From NCBI GenBank assembly GCA_021298355.1, contig JAJTEH010000005.1, positions 90,922 through 154,921 of the forward strand: 64,000 bases of DNA. Direction: 5' to 3'. The notes beneath the pieces were generated by a model. The model was given only the letters and a program-made list of their open reading frames with translations. It ran no database searches and was not told the DNA's origin. The DNA is from Flammeovirgaceae bacterium. GTDB taxonomy: Bacteria; Bacteroidota; Bacteroidia; Cytophagales; Cyclobacteriaceae. Shown piece after piece: positions 38,967 to 48,232 of the stretch (the first letter of the stretch is position 1; the number at the start of each line of letters is the position of its first letter). Both the position numbers and the translations under genes were made by a program.

Positions 38967-39817
38967 TGAGTGACTCGGAATTAAAAGCATTGGTATCGCT
39001 GCTTGATGATGATGACGATAAAATCGTGAATCAGGTAGAGAATAAAATTAAAAGTCTCGGACAAGAAATCATTCCGTTTCTTGAGCGGGAGTGGGAGTCT
39101 ACTTTTAACCCTGGCCTACAAAGAAAGATTGAAGATCTAATTCACACGCTGCAATACAAACTTTTAAAAGAGCGGATGGAAGCCTGGTACCAGTCTGAAG
39201 AACAAGATTTACTTACTGGCATGTGGTTGATAGCTACGTACCAATACCCGGATTTCGAATTAGAAAAACTGAAAAGAGATTTAGACGAAATTTACCGCGA
39301 AGTGTGGTTAGAGTTTCGTCCTGATTTGCATCCGTTCGATCAGATTAAGGTTGTAAACAGTGTATTTTTCAGCAAACTGAAGTTTGGCGCGAATACTAAA
39401 AATTTTCACTCTCCTGGTAATTCACTGCTCAATATTGTTTTAGAAACCAGAAAAGGAAATCCCATTTCACTTTGTATTATATACCTGTACGTTGCTCAAA
39501 AATTACAATTGCCTGTTTATGGTGTAAATCTCCCTAATCTTTTTGTTTTAACGTATAAAAATGAAAGCAATCAATTTTATATCAATGTATTTAACAGAGG
39601 ATTAATTTTTTCTAAAACAGATGTTGAAAATTACATTCACGAATTGAGATTAACACCACAAAATTCTTTCTTCGAGCCGTGTGCTAATTTAGAAATCGTG
39701 CGCAGGTCGCTTCGTAATTTAGTGATGTCGTTCGATAAAATGGGTGAGCACGCCAAAGCAGAAGAAGTAAAAGAAATTTTATTGATTATTGCCGATGGCG
39801 CAGATTTGGGAGTTTGA
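38966..39817 (+). CDS. SirB1/transglutaminase-like family protein
   Basis: A 283-aa cytosolic protein sharing one base with the preceding stop (TGATG). The N-terminal 70 residues are helical and acidic and could be a HEAT-like segment. Residues about 110-200 match the SirB1 N-terminal (transglut_core2) domain, with VNSVFFSKLKFGANTKNFHSPGNSLLNIVLETRKGNPISL. The Cys and His of active transglutaminases are not obvious. Function unknown. Confidence 0.78.
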   Translation: MSDSELKALVSLLDDDDDKIVNQVENKIKSLGQEIIPFLEREWESTFNPGLQRKIEDLIHTLQYKLLKERMEAWYQSEEQDLLTGMWLIATYQYPDFELEKLKRDLDEIYREVWLEFRPDLHPFDQIKVVNSVFFSKLKFGANTKNFHSPGNSLLNIVLETRKGNPISLCIIYLYVAQKLQLPVYGVNLPNLFVLTYKNESNQFYINVFNRGLIFSKTDVENYIHELRLTPQNSFFEPCANLEIVRRSLRNLVMSFDKMGEHAKAEEVKEILLIIADGADLGV

Positions 39818-39840
39818 TTTTAATTTCAAATAATATCCTT

Positions 39841-40407
39841 TCACTTCTTTCTAATATAACAACCACTCGCTCGTGTAACGGGTGTTGCAATGGTTTTTCC
39901 AGCTAAGAAACTATCCATCGCATTTTGTAAGAAAGCTTGCCGAACGCCATTTTCTGCTTGCGCATTGTCATCTATAGCTCCTTTGTACACAACTTCCCAT
40001 TGGTTACCGGTAGGTTTTAATAAAAACACTTCCGGACTTCTTTGCGCGCCTAAGGCATTCATGACTTGTTGATCTTTATCACTTAAGTAAGGCATGTTTA
40101 AACCATTGGCTTGTGCAGCTTTCAACATCCATTCTTCACTCTCAGGAGATTCAGTATACGCATTTACCAACAGCCAAGTAATTTGTTCGCCATACTTTTG
40201 TTGTAAAGCCTTAATGCGGTTGGTATAGTAACCATCGAAGGGGCAAGCCACGCTGGTGAATAACACAACTATCGCTTTCTTCGCTCTGTAAGATGAGCTA
40301 GAGAGTGTTTGTCCGTCCATTACATTTTTTAAAGTAAAATCTGCAATAGATTGTGCTTGTAGGGTGAAACAAGAGAGAACAAAAAGAATGGAGAGAATAT
40401 TTTTCAT
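39841..40407 (-). CDS. Exported thioredoxin-fold redoxin
   Basis: A 188-aa protein with a signal peptide ending near FTLQAQ. It has the AhpC/redoxin pattern: SIADFTLKNVMDGQTLS, then VLFTSVACPFDGYYTNRIKALQQKYG, where the single redox Cys stands in CPFD instead of CxxC, and MPYLSDKDQQVMNALGAQRSPEVFLL with a cis-Pro-like region. This is the periplasmic peroxiredoxin-like (PRX_like1) type. It is followed 1 nt away by the transferase gene, so the two are co-transcribed. Confidence 0.85.
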   Translation of the reverse strand: MKNILSILFVLSCFTLQAQSIADFTLKNVMDGQTLSSSSYRAKKAIVVLFTSVACPFDGYYTNRIKALQQKYGEQITWLLVNAYTESPESEEWMLKAAQANGLNMPYLSDKDQQVMNALGAQRSPEVFLLKPTGNQWEVVYKGAIDDNAQAENGVRQAFLQNAMDSFLAGKTIATPVTRASGCYIRKK

Positions 40408-41043
40408 TTATACATGATTATCAGTGAAAACTAAAACGAAATCTTCTTTTACAAGATACTGTAATTTATGCTTCTGTTCAAATTCTTTTTTTTGAATATA
40501 GCCGAGCGTTATTCCTGAGAGGTGGTTATTAAATCCATCGATAGTAATTTCATCTTTTAAGAATAAATCTTTTTTGCCATATGTTTTAATCAAAGCTTCT
40601 TTGGCGCACCAAAAAATAGTGGCTACTTGCGCATTGTTTTGAATGGCCTGTAATTCATCTTCATTAAAAACGCGGTGCGCAACACGTAGTATTTTATTTT
40701 TCACTTGTTCAATATCAATTCCGGCAAATGGATCCTCACTAATCTGGCAAGCTACAAAGGGATATGAGTGACTTATACTGATGCTGTAGCGTTGGTGGTG
40801 GTGCATCAGCCTTGGTTTGCCAAAGCTGTCTTTTTCAATTCCTGAGTAGGCGATTCCCAACAATTGCGCACTTTGTTGGATCAAAATTTTGGCAGCTAAT
40901 TGTTCGGCTAATTTTTTTGGGTGAGTAGGTAAGTCTTTGCTGATTTCATCGCTCGTTTGCAAAGCCAGCCACGATAACGATTCGGTAATGTGCCAAACAC
41001 AAACTAGATTTTTTTCAGTGTGGTGTTTAAAAATTAAAGGCAT
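40408..41043 (-). CDS. 4'-phosphopantetheinyl transferase
   Basis: A 211-aa Sfp-type enzyme that attaches phosphopantetheine from CoA to acyl carrier proteins. Seen: YSISISHSYPFVACQI near residues 87-102, the Mg-binding signature FAGIDIEQVKNKI (near 109-121) and WCAKEALIKTYGKKDLF (near 148-164), all in the expected order. Partner carrier proteins cannot be told from context. Confidence 0.9.
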   Translation of the reverse strand: MPLIFKHHTEKNLVCVWHITESLSWLALQTSDEISKDLPTHPKKLAEQLAAKILIQQSAQLLGIAYSGIEKDSFGKPRLMHHHQRYSISISHSYPFVACQISEDPFAGIDIEQVKNKILRVAHRVFNEDELQAIQNNAQVATIFWCAKEALIKTYGKKDLFLKDEITIDGFNNHLSGITLGYIQKKEFEQKHKLQYLVKEDFVLVFTDNHV

Positions 41044-41103
41044 AATAGAATAACAATGTTAAGCAAGAATGGCGATATATGTAAATTAGCACCAGATAAT
41101 TCT

Positions 41104-42015
41104 ATGGCGATTAAAGTAGAGAAAATACATTCATTTAAAGGCCACGAAGATTGCGTGTATACCCTTGAACCGGCCAACCGCGAAAATCTTTTTTTCTCGG
41201 GTGCAGGAGATGGCATGGTGGTGTTGTGGGATTTAAACAAACCAGATCTAGGAGAGTTAGTTGCCAAATTGCCAAACTCAGTGTATGCCTTGCATTACCA
41301 CGCAGCTAGTAATTATCTAATAGCCGGCCACAACTACGAAGGCATCCATATTTTAGATTGGCAAAACAAAAAAGAAGTGGCTTCCTTAAAAATCACCGAT
41401 GCTGCTATTTTTGCTCTGTTATCCATAGATAACATTTTGTTTGTAGGAACAGGCAGTGGAGAGGTTATCCTCATCAACATAAAAAATGTGCAAGTAGTAG
41501 AAAAAATAAAAGTGAGTGAGAAGAGCATTCGTGCTTTTTCTTTTAATCCTGTTAAAAACGAATTAGCCATTGGCGCAAGCGATAACCACATTACTGTTTT
41601 AGATGTTGAACATCTGCAAGTAAAATACAAATGGGAAGCACACCTTAACTCTGTTTTTTCATTGCAATACACTCCCAACTTCGATTATTTAATCAGCACA
41701 TCGCGCGATGCGCGCATAAAAGTCTGGGATGTGCGCGGAGGGTATGCACAAGTAAACGAAGTGGTAGCGCATCTTTTTGCTATCAATCACCTTAGTTTTA
41801 GAGCCGATGGTCGGTACTTTGCTACGTGCAGCATGGATAAGTCGATTAAAGTGTGGGATGCTGCCGAACAGCGATTGTTAAAAGTAATAGATAAATCCAG
41901 ACATGCGGGGCACGGCACTTCGGTTAACCGATTGTGGTGGTCTTCTTATCAAAATCTGCTGGTAAGTGCCAGCGATGATAGAACAATTTCCGTTTGGAAT
42001 ATTATATTTGAATAG
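41104..42015 (+). CDS. WD40 repeat protein
   Basis: A 303-aa beta-propeller with about seven WD repeats and no signal peptide. Repeats end in typical W-D or W-N dipeptides: VVLWDL, IHILDW, IKVWDV, IKVWDA and ISVWNI. GH dipeptides begin several blades (FKGHEDCVYTLEP). The start reading MAIKVEKIHSFKGHE is preferred; the ATG 48 nt earlier adds a tail unlike a blade. Probably a protein-protein scaffold; partners unknown. Confidence 0.88.
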   Translation: MAIKVEKIHSFKGHEDCVYTLEPANRENLFFSGAGDGMVVLWDLNKPDLGELVAKLPNSVYALHYHAASNYLIAGHNYEGIHILDWQNKKEVASLKITDAAIFALLSIDNILFVGTGSGEVILINIKNVQVVEKIKVSEKSIRAFSFNPVKNELAIGASDNHITVLDVEHLQVKYKWEAHLNSVFSLQYTPNFDYLISTSRDARIKVWDVRGGYAQVNEVVAHLFAINHLSFRADGRYFATCSMDKSIKVWDAAEQRLLKVIDKSRHAGHGTSVNRLWWSSYQNLLVSASDDRTISVWNIIFE

Positions 42016-42084
42016 ATTTTGGCCAAAAGCCTTTTAAGTAGGAGAACAAACTAGTTCTAATTTTTACCACTTAACCCCACAACA

Positions 42085-42789
42085 ATGAGAATTACACCGC
42101 TGGAAATCAGACAAAAAACTTTCGAAAAAGACTTTCGTGGTTTTAACAAAGATGAAGTAAACGCTTTTTTACTTACCCTTTCGCAAGAATGGGAGAGAAC
42201 ACAAGATGAAGTAAAAGAACTCAGAATAAAGTTAGAATCTGCCGAGCGCGAAGTATCTAAGTTACGCGAGGTGGAATCATCGTTATACAAAACATTAAAA
42301 ACAGCGGAAGACACAGGCGCTAATGTAATAGAACAAGCCAGACAAGCAGCCGATTTGCATTTACGCGAAACCAACTTGAAAGCCGAAGCTTTATTAAACG
42401 AAGCTAAAACATCGGCACGCAATACCATCGAACAAGCCGAAACACAAGCGAAAGAAATTGTAGCCGAAATGGAAGACAGGCTAAAAGCCATGTTAGAAAA
42501 CTACAAACGCTTAGAGCAAGCCCGCGAAGATTTAATGGCAGATATGAAACGCGTTGCCAGCGAAATGTTAGATCGCGTGAGCAGAGCAACTAACAACCAA
42601 AGCCAATTCGATGCCGACCAACATTTAAAGCAAGTAAAAGCCAACACACGCAAAGCAGAACCAACTCCGGTTACACCAAAAGTAGAAATCGTAACTGAAA
42701 GAATTAGCGTTGAAACAGAATTGGTAGCAGACGGAATAAAGCCGGCCAACAAACCGGTGTTCAAATCTTTTTTCGATGAGATAGAATGA
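42085..42789 (+). CDS. DivIVA-domain coiled-coil protein
   Basis: A 234-aa protein. The first 40 residues match the DivIVA membrane-curvature domain (RITPLEIRQKTFEKDFRGFNKDEVNAFLLTL). Then comes a continuous coiled coil to about residue 170 (AEREVSKLREVESSLYKTLKTAEDTG), and a disordered tail with Pro and Val ends the protein. DivIVA domains direct pole or septum localisation in Gram-positives; the role in this phylum is not settled. Its stop overlaps the folB ATG by 4 nt. Confidence 0.85.
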   Translation: MRITPLEIRQKTFEKDFRGFNKDEVNAFLLTLSQEWERTQDEVKELRIKLESAEREVSKLREVESSLYKTLKTAEDTGANVIEQARQAADLHLRETNLKAEALLNEAKTSARNTIEQAETQAKEIVAEMEDRLKAMLENYKRLEQAREDLMADMKRVASEMLDRVSRATNNQSQFDADQHLKQVKANTRKAEPTPVTPKVEIVTERISVETELVADGIKPANKPVFKSFFDEIE

Positions 42790-43145
42790 AAGGACAAGTT
42801 GCGCTGGAAGGTTTAGAGTTTCATGCCTTTCACGGTGTGTATCCGCACGAACGTATTTCAGGGAATTATTTTACGGTTGATATAGCTGTAGAGGCCGACT
42901 TTACCAAAGGCGCCAATTACGATGAATTAGACGGAACGGTAAACTACGAAACCCTCTTTCAGATTGTAAAAGAAGAAATGGAAAAACCATCTAAACTTTT
43001 AGAATTTGTGGCGGAGAAAATCATCAGCAAAATATTCAGCGATTTACCAAGTGTTACAGCCATAGAGTTATCTATCTCCAAACAAAATCCGCCAATCGGA
43101 GGAAAATGCAAGCGCGCCACTATTACCGTTAAGCGTACCAGATAA
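42786..43145 (+). CDS. folB: Dihydroneopterin aldolase
   Basis: A folate biosynthesis enzyme (119 aa) that cleaves dihydroneopterin to 6-hydroxymethyl-dihydropterin. Seen: LEGLEFHAFHGVYPHERISGNYF near residues 7-29, the pterin-binding Glu in LDGTVNYETLF, the catalytic Lys near the end in SKQNPPIGGKCKRATI. It overlaps the DivIVA-domain gene, so the two share a transcript. Confidence 0.95.
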   Translation: MKGQVALEGLEFHAFHGVYPHERISGNYFTVDIAVEADFTKGANYDELDGTVNYETLFQIVKEEMEKPSKLLEFVAEKIISKIFSDLPSVTAIELSISKQNPPIGGKCKRATITVKRTR

Positions 43146-43463
43146 TTAAGTAAGAAGGAAAACTAAATAAGTAAACCAACATCTTGTTTAAAAAAATATA
43201 AGATAAGGTTTGTATTTCTTTTGATTTGTTAAACAAAAGAGAAATTCTATACGCATGTGATGTAAAAAAATTCTAGAAATTTAATCCGGCCTTTCTTCTT
43301 GATCTCCTTACTACTCTACCTGTTTATAGCCCAGCAGAATAATTTGTGTAGGTAGCATTTTAAAAAAACCTTTTGGTTGTGGGCTCATCAAAAAAAAGAT
43401 TTTGCGTTTGCTTACTCTGATATTGATAAATATGTAATAAATTGAAAATAGATTTTCTTTAAA
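43146..43463. other. Non-coding gap between folB and the GAF protein
   Basis: About 318 nt, very AT-rich. No reading frame with coding character, no exact TAnnTTTG box at a useful distance and no convincing hairpin was found. It presumably holds the promoter of the following gene. Confidence 0.6.
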
Positions 43464-45041
43464 ATGCTTCGGCTAAAAAATATCTATCGTTCATACACAG
43501 AAAAGTTTCAGCAACTTACGGCCGAAGAGAGCAGGAAAATTCTATTGCTCATTAATTCTATTTTGATTTCGCTGGTGTTTTCGCTTGGCTATTTTATACT
43601 TTCTTTTTTCACCGGTTTTTTAGCAGCACGATACTGTATGGTTATCAGCCTTGTGCTGGCCTGCACCATGCTTTTAAGTTTAAAAACCGATAATTGGAAA
43701 AGAGTAACAAATGCATTTATAACCATGTGTTTGTTGCTAACCTGGTTTATGATAGCGTTTTCCGGAGGAGTGAATTCTGCTGTTTTACCTTGGCTTTTAC
43801 TGTTACCGTTGTTATCCATTATGCTACAGGGTGGTTCGTGGCCCTACATCTGGACGGCCATCGTTACAATCACATTTCTTCTGATCTTTTTTCTGCCAAA
43901 TCCGCCCGAACACTTACAATACATTTCGCCCTGGCCACAGTTTTTTGCGATAACCCTAAATTTGGGTCTCATGTTGTTTGTGTTTTTTATAGCACAAACA
44001 TTTAAAACCAACCAAGACAAACTCTTACATACAACCGAAAAGGCCAACGAAGAACTTCGCGCAGCCGAAGAAGAATTGCGACAGAGTTTCGAAGAAGTAT
44101 CGGCCATACAAGAACTACTCGAAGAGCAAAATAAGATTATCGGGCTTGCACAAAAGAAAACACAAGAGTACCTACAAACGCTGATAAAGTTGGCTACTTG
44201 CGATGGAATTTTAAAAGGCGATTTAACCTTAGCGTATAATCAAATTTTGCAGCAAGCTTTACAAGCTATGCAAAGTAGCAGAGTTAGTATTTGGTATTTC
44301 GATGAAACCCAGCAAAGTATAATATGCCAGGCTATAGTAGACAGAAACAACGCAACCGAAAAACCCGGTGGTGTATTAAACAGAAAAGGAATTGAACCTT
44401 ACTTTAACGCCATAGAAGAAGAAAAAGTAGTGGTTGCCAATAAAGCACGAATACACCCTGCCACCGCCTGTTTTACCGAAGGCTATTTACTGCCTTTAGA
44501 CATACACGCCATGTTAGATGTACCCTACTTCGAAAATGGAAGTTTTAAAGGAGTAATCTGCGTAGAGCAAACAAAACAAGAACGTGAATGGGATAAAGAA
44601 GATATCATATTTGTAAAAGCAATTGCAGACTTAGTAAACGTAGCCGCTAACTCGGCTGCACGCAAAGCTGCAGAATTGGAAATTGCAGAACAACGCGAAG
44701 AAATAGAAAGAAAAAATGTTGCCCTTGTTTCATATGCCAAAGAAATAAGCACCATGAACGAAACTTTAGAACAACGCGTACAAGAAAGAACAAAAGAATT
44801 AGATGAACAAAATAAAAAGCTATCAGAATATGCCTTCATCAACGCCCATCTTTTGCGCGGACCTTTATCGCGTGTAATGGGACTTATCGAGGTAATACAA
44901 CTCGAACAATCGAGCGATGAGGTGAAGAAACTAGTAGGACATTTACAAAAATCGACAGACGAGTTAGACGAAGTAGTGCATAAAATAACCAGGCTTTTGC
45001 ATGAAGGGCGTATTTTCGATCGTAACCTGTTTAAAAAATAA
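43464..45041 (+). CDS. Membrane GAF protein with phosphoacceptor helix but no ATPase domain
   Basis: A 525-aa signalling protein. Six membrane helices (residues 28-180), a coiled coil (185-235), a GAF domain (about 240-400), a second coiled coil (402-455) and a HisKA-like helix with H462 in FINAHLLRGPLSRVMGLIEV. The protein stops 63 residues after H462, so the N, G1 and G2 boxes of a histidine kinase are all missing. No adjacent frame supplies them. It may be a phosphoacceptor or dimer partner for another kinase. Confidence 0.85.
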   Translation: MLRLKNIYRSYTEKFQQLTAEESRKILLLINSILISLVFSLGYFILSFFTGFLAARYCMVISLVLACTMLLSLKTDNWKRVTNAFITMCLLLTWFMIAFSGGVNSAVLPWLLLLPLLSIMLQGGSWPYIWTAIVTITFLLIFFLPNPPEHLQYISPWPQFFAITLNLGLMLFVFFIAQTFKTNQDKLLHTTEKANEELRAAEEELRQSFEEVSAIQELLEEQNKIIGLAQKKTQEYLQTLIKLATCDGILKGDLTLAYNQILQQALQAMQSSRVSIWYFDETQQSIICQAIVDRNNATEKPGGVLNRKGIEPYFNAIEEEKVVVANKARIHPATACFTEGYLLPLDIHAMLDVPYFENGSFKGVICVEQTKQEREWDKEDIIFVKAIADLVNVAANSAARKAAELEIAEQREEIERKNVALVSYAKEISTMNETLEQRVQERTKELDEQNKKLSEYAFINAHLLRGPLSRVMGLIEVIQLEQSSDEVKKLVGHLQKSTDELDEVVHKITRLLHEGRIFDRNLFKK

Positions 45042-45042
45042 A

Positions 45043-45111
45043 CCCCGTTCTTGCAGGAACGGGGCTCCAACCAAACCCTTCAATATTCGAATCCGGTAAC
45101 CAGCCGGATTC
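45043..45111 (+). terminator. Tandem GC-rich hairpins after the GAF gene
   Basis: Two 8-bp perfect stems 25 nt apart, the first starting 1 nt past the stop codon. Neither has a clear downstream T-run, so termination or 3'-end protection are both possible. Confidence 0.5.
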
Positions 45112-45501
45112 AACCTTAAACCAAGCCTATAACACACATGGTTTTAAAAAGTTTTGATGATCGAAAAATTCCGGAATCTTTTTCTTCTTGTATAGGAAAG
45201 AGGAAAAATTCAGCTTTTTTTCATTTTTTAGTAAACTAAGATTAACAGGGCGGCCTGGGTCGTATCAAAATCATATTTATCGGATTTCTCAACGCCACAA
45301 ACAGGAAGCGCATAAAAAAAGCAGTTGTACTTTTTGTAACCGACTTCAAAAATAAAAAGTAGATTTCTTCATCATATACAAAAAACAGATCGAATGCGAT
45401 AGGAAATCTCAGTTTAAAGAAACCACAAACGATTGTACATCATTTTTTCATCGCTCTTTGCGAATAGTATATTTCCATGTCGATTATAGAAGCATATTTT
45501 C

Positions 45502-45509
45502 TACTTTTG
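45502..45509 (+). promoter_or_regulatory. -7 box for purH
   Basis: TACTTTTG is an exact TAnnTTTG match ending 23 nt before the purH ATG. No clear -33 TTTG at the right spacing. Confidence 0.5.
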
Positions 45510-45532
45510 CCCTTCATTTCAGCTAAACCACT

Positions 45533-47056
45533 ATGAACCGCCAAATCTCCCGCGCTTTAATTTCTGTTTATTATAAAGATAATCTCGACCCCATCATCCA
45601 TCTACTGGCAAAACAAAAAGTAGAATTTGTGTCGACAGGAGGTACACAAACATTTATCGAAAAATTAGGCTATGCAGTTACTCCGGTAGAAAAACTAACG
45701 GGCTATCCCGAAGTTTTTGGAGGAAGAGTTAAAACACTTCACCCTGCCGTGTTTGGTGGTATACTATACAGAAGAGATTTAGCTGAAGATGTTAAACAAG
45801 CGCAAGAGCACAACATCTTACCCATCGATTTAATAATAGTCGATTTATATCCATTCGAACAAACGGTTGCTTCGGGTGCAGCAGAACAAGAAATAATCGA
45901 GAAAATCGATATCGGAGGTATTTCTCTCATCAGAGCAGCGGCTAAAAATTTTAAAGACACACTCATTATTTCTTCCAGAAATCAATATCCCGCATTGTTA
46001 AACTTATTAGAAAAAGAAAACGGAACCACAAGTATTGAAGAAAGAAGACATTTCGCAGCACAAGCTTTTGATGTAACCTCACATTACGATACTGCCATTT
46101 TTAATTATTTCAACCGCGAACAAAAAATAAATTCCTTTAAAGTAAGCTCGCACGAAAGCAGAACCTTACGCTATGGCGAAAATCCACATCAACAAAGTTC
46201 GTTCTATGGTAAACTAGAAGAACTCTTTGAACAATTAAATGGCAAAGAACTTTCGTACAATAATTTAGTAGATGTAGATGCAGCCGTTAGCCTGGTGCAA
46301 GAGTTTGAAAACGAAACAGCCTTCGTTATCATCAAACATACCAATGCCTGTGGTGTGGCAACCGGACGTTCCGTAAAAGAAGCATACGAAAAAGCATTTC
46401 AGGCCGATACAGTTTCTGCCTTTGGCGGAGTGTTAGCAACCAATGCAGAAATTGATTTAGCCGCAGCCGAGAGCATGAATACATTGTTCTTCGAAATTTT
46501 GATAGCACCTGCTTATACCAAGGAAGCTCTGCAAGTATTAAAGTCGAAGAAAAACAGAATGATTTTGCTTCAGAAACAAAAACTAACTTTTGGTTTACAA
46601 TTCAAAAGTTTGCTAAATGGGATACTGGTACAAGATTACGATACTAAAACGGAAACATCTCAGGATTTACAAACCGTAACCAACCGCAAACCAACCGAAG
46701 TAGAAGTAAAGGCTTTGTTATTTGCAGGAAAAATTGCCAAGCACACTAAATCAAATACCATTGTTTTAGCTAACGATGGCCAATTACTTGCCAGTGGTGT
46801 AGGGCAAACATCGCGTGTAGATGCATTAAAGCAAGCCATAGAAAAAGCAAAAGCATTTGGGTTTAATCTTAAAGGATCGGTAATGGCTTCGGATGCTTTC
46901 TTCCCCTTTGCAGATTGTGTAGAAATAGCCGATAAAGAGGGCGTTACTGCCGTTATCCAGCCGGGAGGTTCAGTACGCGATCAGGATTCTGTTGCATATT
47001 GCAACGAACACAACCTAGCAATGGTGTTTACAGGCATCCGCCATTTCAAACATTAA
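45533..47056 (+). CDS. purH: Bifunctional AICAR formyltransferase / IMP cyclohydrolase
   Basis: The last two steps of purine synthesis (507 aa). The N-terminal cyclohydrolase domain (about residues 1-195) has FVSTGGTQTFIEKLGY, VTPVEKLTGYPEVFGGRVKTLHP and DIGGISLIRAAAKN. The C-terminal transformylase domain has RYGENPHQQSSFYG, the catalytic KHTNACGVA and SDAFFPFADCVEIA-x-QPGGSVRDQDS. Complete and slightly shorter than E. coli PurH. Confidence 0.98.
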   Translation: MNRQISRALISVYYKDNLDPIIHLLAKQKVEFVSTGGTQTFIEKLGYAVTPVEKLTGYPEVFGGRVKTLHPAVFGGILYRRDLAEDVKQAQEHNILPIDLIIVDLYPFEQTVASGAAEQEIIEKIDIGGISLIRAAAKNFKDTLIISSRNQYPALLNLLEKENGTTSIEERRHFAAQAFDVTSHYDTAIFNYFNREQKINSFKVSSHESRTLRYGENPHQQSSFYGKLEELFEQLNGKELSYNNLVDVDAAVSLVQEFENETAFVIIKHTNACGVATGRSVKEAYEKAFQADTVSAFGGVLATNAEIDLAAAESMNTLFFEILIAPAYTKEALQVLKSKKNRMILLQKQKLTFGLQFKSLLNGILVQDYDTKTETSQDLQTVTNRKPTEVEVKALLFAGKIAKHTKSNTIVLANDGQLLASGVGQTSRVDALKQAIEKAKAFGFNLKGSVMASDAFFPFADCVEIADKEGVTAVIQPGGSVRDQDSVAYCNEHNLAMVFTGIRHFKH

Positions 47057-47117
47057 TTCATCTGCTTTTGCAAAACCAATAATTAACTAGCAAAGATTAA
47101 CGATAATCTTTTCAAAT

Positions 47118-47125
47118 TAATTTTG
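47118..47125 (+). promoter_or_regulatory. Candidate -7 box for the mre operon
   Basis: TAATTTTG matches TAnnTTTG and lies 56 nt before the mreB ATG, in the 125-nt gap after purH. The -33 element is weak. Confidence 0.4.
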
Positions 47126-47181
47126 GTATATCTGCAATTGCTGTTTCTTTTGTAGTAGAATAAAACTCACCACCTTTCTGC

Positions 47182-48207
47182 ATGGCCATATTTGATTTTT
47201 TCACCTCCGACATTGCCATTGACCTTGGCACAGCTAATACACTTATCATCTATAAAGATAAAATTGTTGTAGACGAACCCTCTATAATTGCAATGGACAA
47301 ACGCAGCAACAAAGTTTTAGCCATCGGGAGGGAAGCCATGCAAATGCACGAGAAAACCCACGACTTCATAAAAACAACCAGACCATTAAAAGAAGGTGTT
47401 ATTGCTGATTTTCAAGCAGCAGAAATGATGATTCGTGGTTTGATTAAAATGATCGACACAGGCAAGCGTTTATTTCCGCCTTCGTACCGAATGGTAATTT
47501 GTATTCCTTCGGGCATAACAGAAGTAGAGAAACGTGCCGTGCGTGACTCTGCCGAACATGCAGGTGCAAAAGAAGTATACATGATTTACGAACCCATTGC
47601 CGCAGCAATTGGTGTAGGAATAGACATTGAACAACCCTTAGGAAATATGATTGTAGACATAGGAGGTGGAACTACTGATATCGCAGTAATTGCACTTTCC
47701 GGAATTGTTTGCGACCAATCCATTCGTGTAGCTGGCGATACGTTTAACCGCGATATTTTAGACTACATGCGCAGGCAACACAATCTGTTAATTGGCGAAC
47801 GCTCTGCCGAACGTGTAAAAATAGAAGTAGGCTCGGCCATGACAGAACTAGATGACGGACCAGATGATTACGAAATCCGTGGCCGCGATTTAATGACAGG
47901 CATTCCGAAAACAATTAAAGTATCTTATTCCGAAATTGCTTTCGCCTTAGATAAATCTGTATCGAAGTTAGAAGAAGCTGTTCTAAAAGCATTAGAAACT
48001 TCCCCACCGGAACTTTCGGCAGATATTTACGAAAGAGGAATTTACCTTACAGGTGGAGGTGCTTTGTTAAGAGGGTTAGATAAACGTTTGGCACTCAAAA
48101 CAAAATTACCCATTCACATTGCCGATGATCCGCTTCGCGCTGTTGTACGCGGCACAGGTGCCGCATTAAAAAACCTGCATCACTATCGCTCAGTATTAAT
48201 GAATTAA
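47182..48207 (+). CDS. mreB: Rod shape-determining protein MreB
   Basis: A bacterial actin (341 aa) that organises lateral wall synthesis. Seen: phosphate-1 loop IAIDLGTANTLIIYK at residues 11-25, CIPSGITEVEKRAV, phosphate-2 loop MIVDIGGGTTDIAVI near residues 156-170 and the adenosine motif YLTGGGALLRGLD. The N-terminal MAIFDFFTSD is the membrane-binding segment. It is the first gene of mreB-mreC-mreD-mrdA-rodA. Confidence 0.99.
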   Translation: MAIFDFFTSDIAIDLGTANTLIIYKDKIVVDEPSIIAMDKRSNKVLAIGREAMQMHEKTHDFIKTTRPLKEGVIADFQAAEMMIRGLIKMIDTGKRLFPPSYRMVICIPSGITEVEKRAVRDSAEHAGAKEVYMIYEPIAAAIGVGIDIEQPLGNMIVDIGGGTTDIAVIALSGIVCDQSIRVAGDTFNRDILDYMRRQHNLLIGERSAERVKIEVGSAMTELDDGPDDYEIRGRDLMTGIPKTIKVSYSEIAFALDKSVSKLEEAVLKALETSPPELSADIYERGIYLTGGGALLRGLDKRLALKTKLPIHIADDPLRAVVRGTGAALKNLHHYRSVLMN

Positions 48208-48232
48208 AATTTTAAATCGGAAGTAATTCTGC

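Larger units (their letters stand above)
45042..45532. other. Non-coding gap with two hairpins before purH
   Basis: Seen: CCCCGTTC (45043-45050) with GAACGGGG (45057-45064), and GAATCCGG (45089-45096) with CCGGATTC (45104-45111). The first has A-runs upstream, so it would work best as a terminator on the minus strand, but it may still stop the GAF gene transcript. A 7-bp inverted repeat AGATTTC/GAAATCT spans 45361-45409. No gene is visible. Confidence 0.6.

Noticed and set aside
43146..43463. Possible tRNA or small RNA in the gap
   Set aside because: No cloverleaf, no conserved tRNA loop sequences and no stable hairpin were found.
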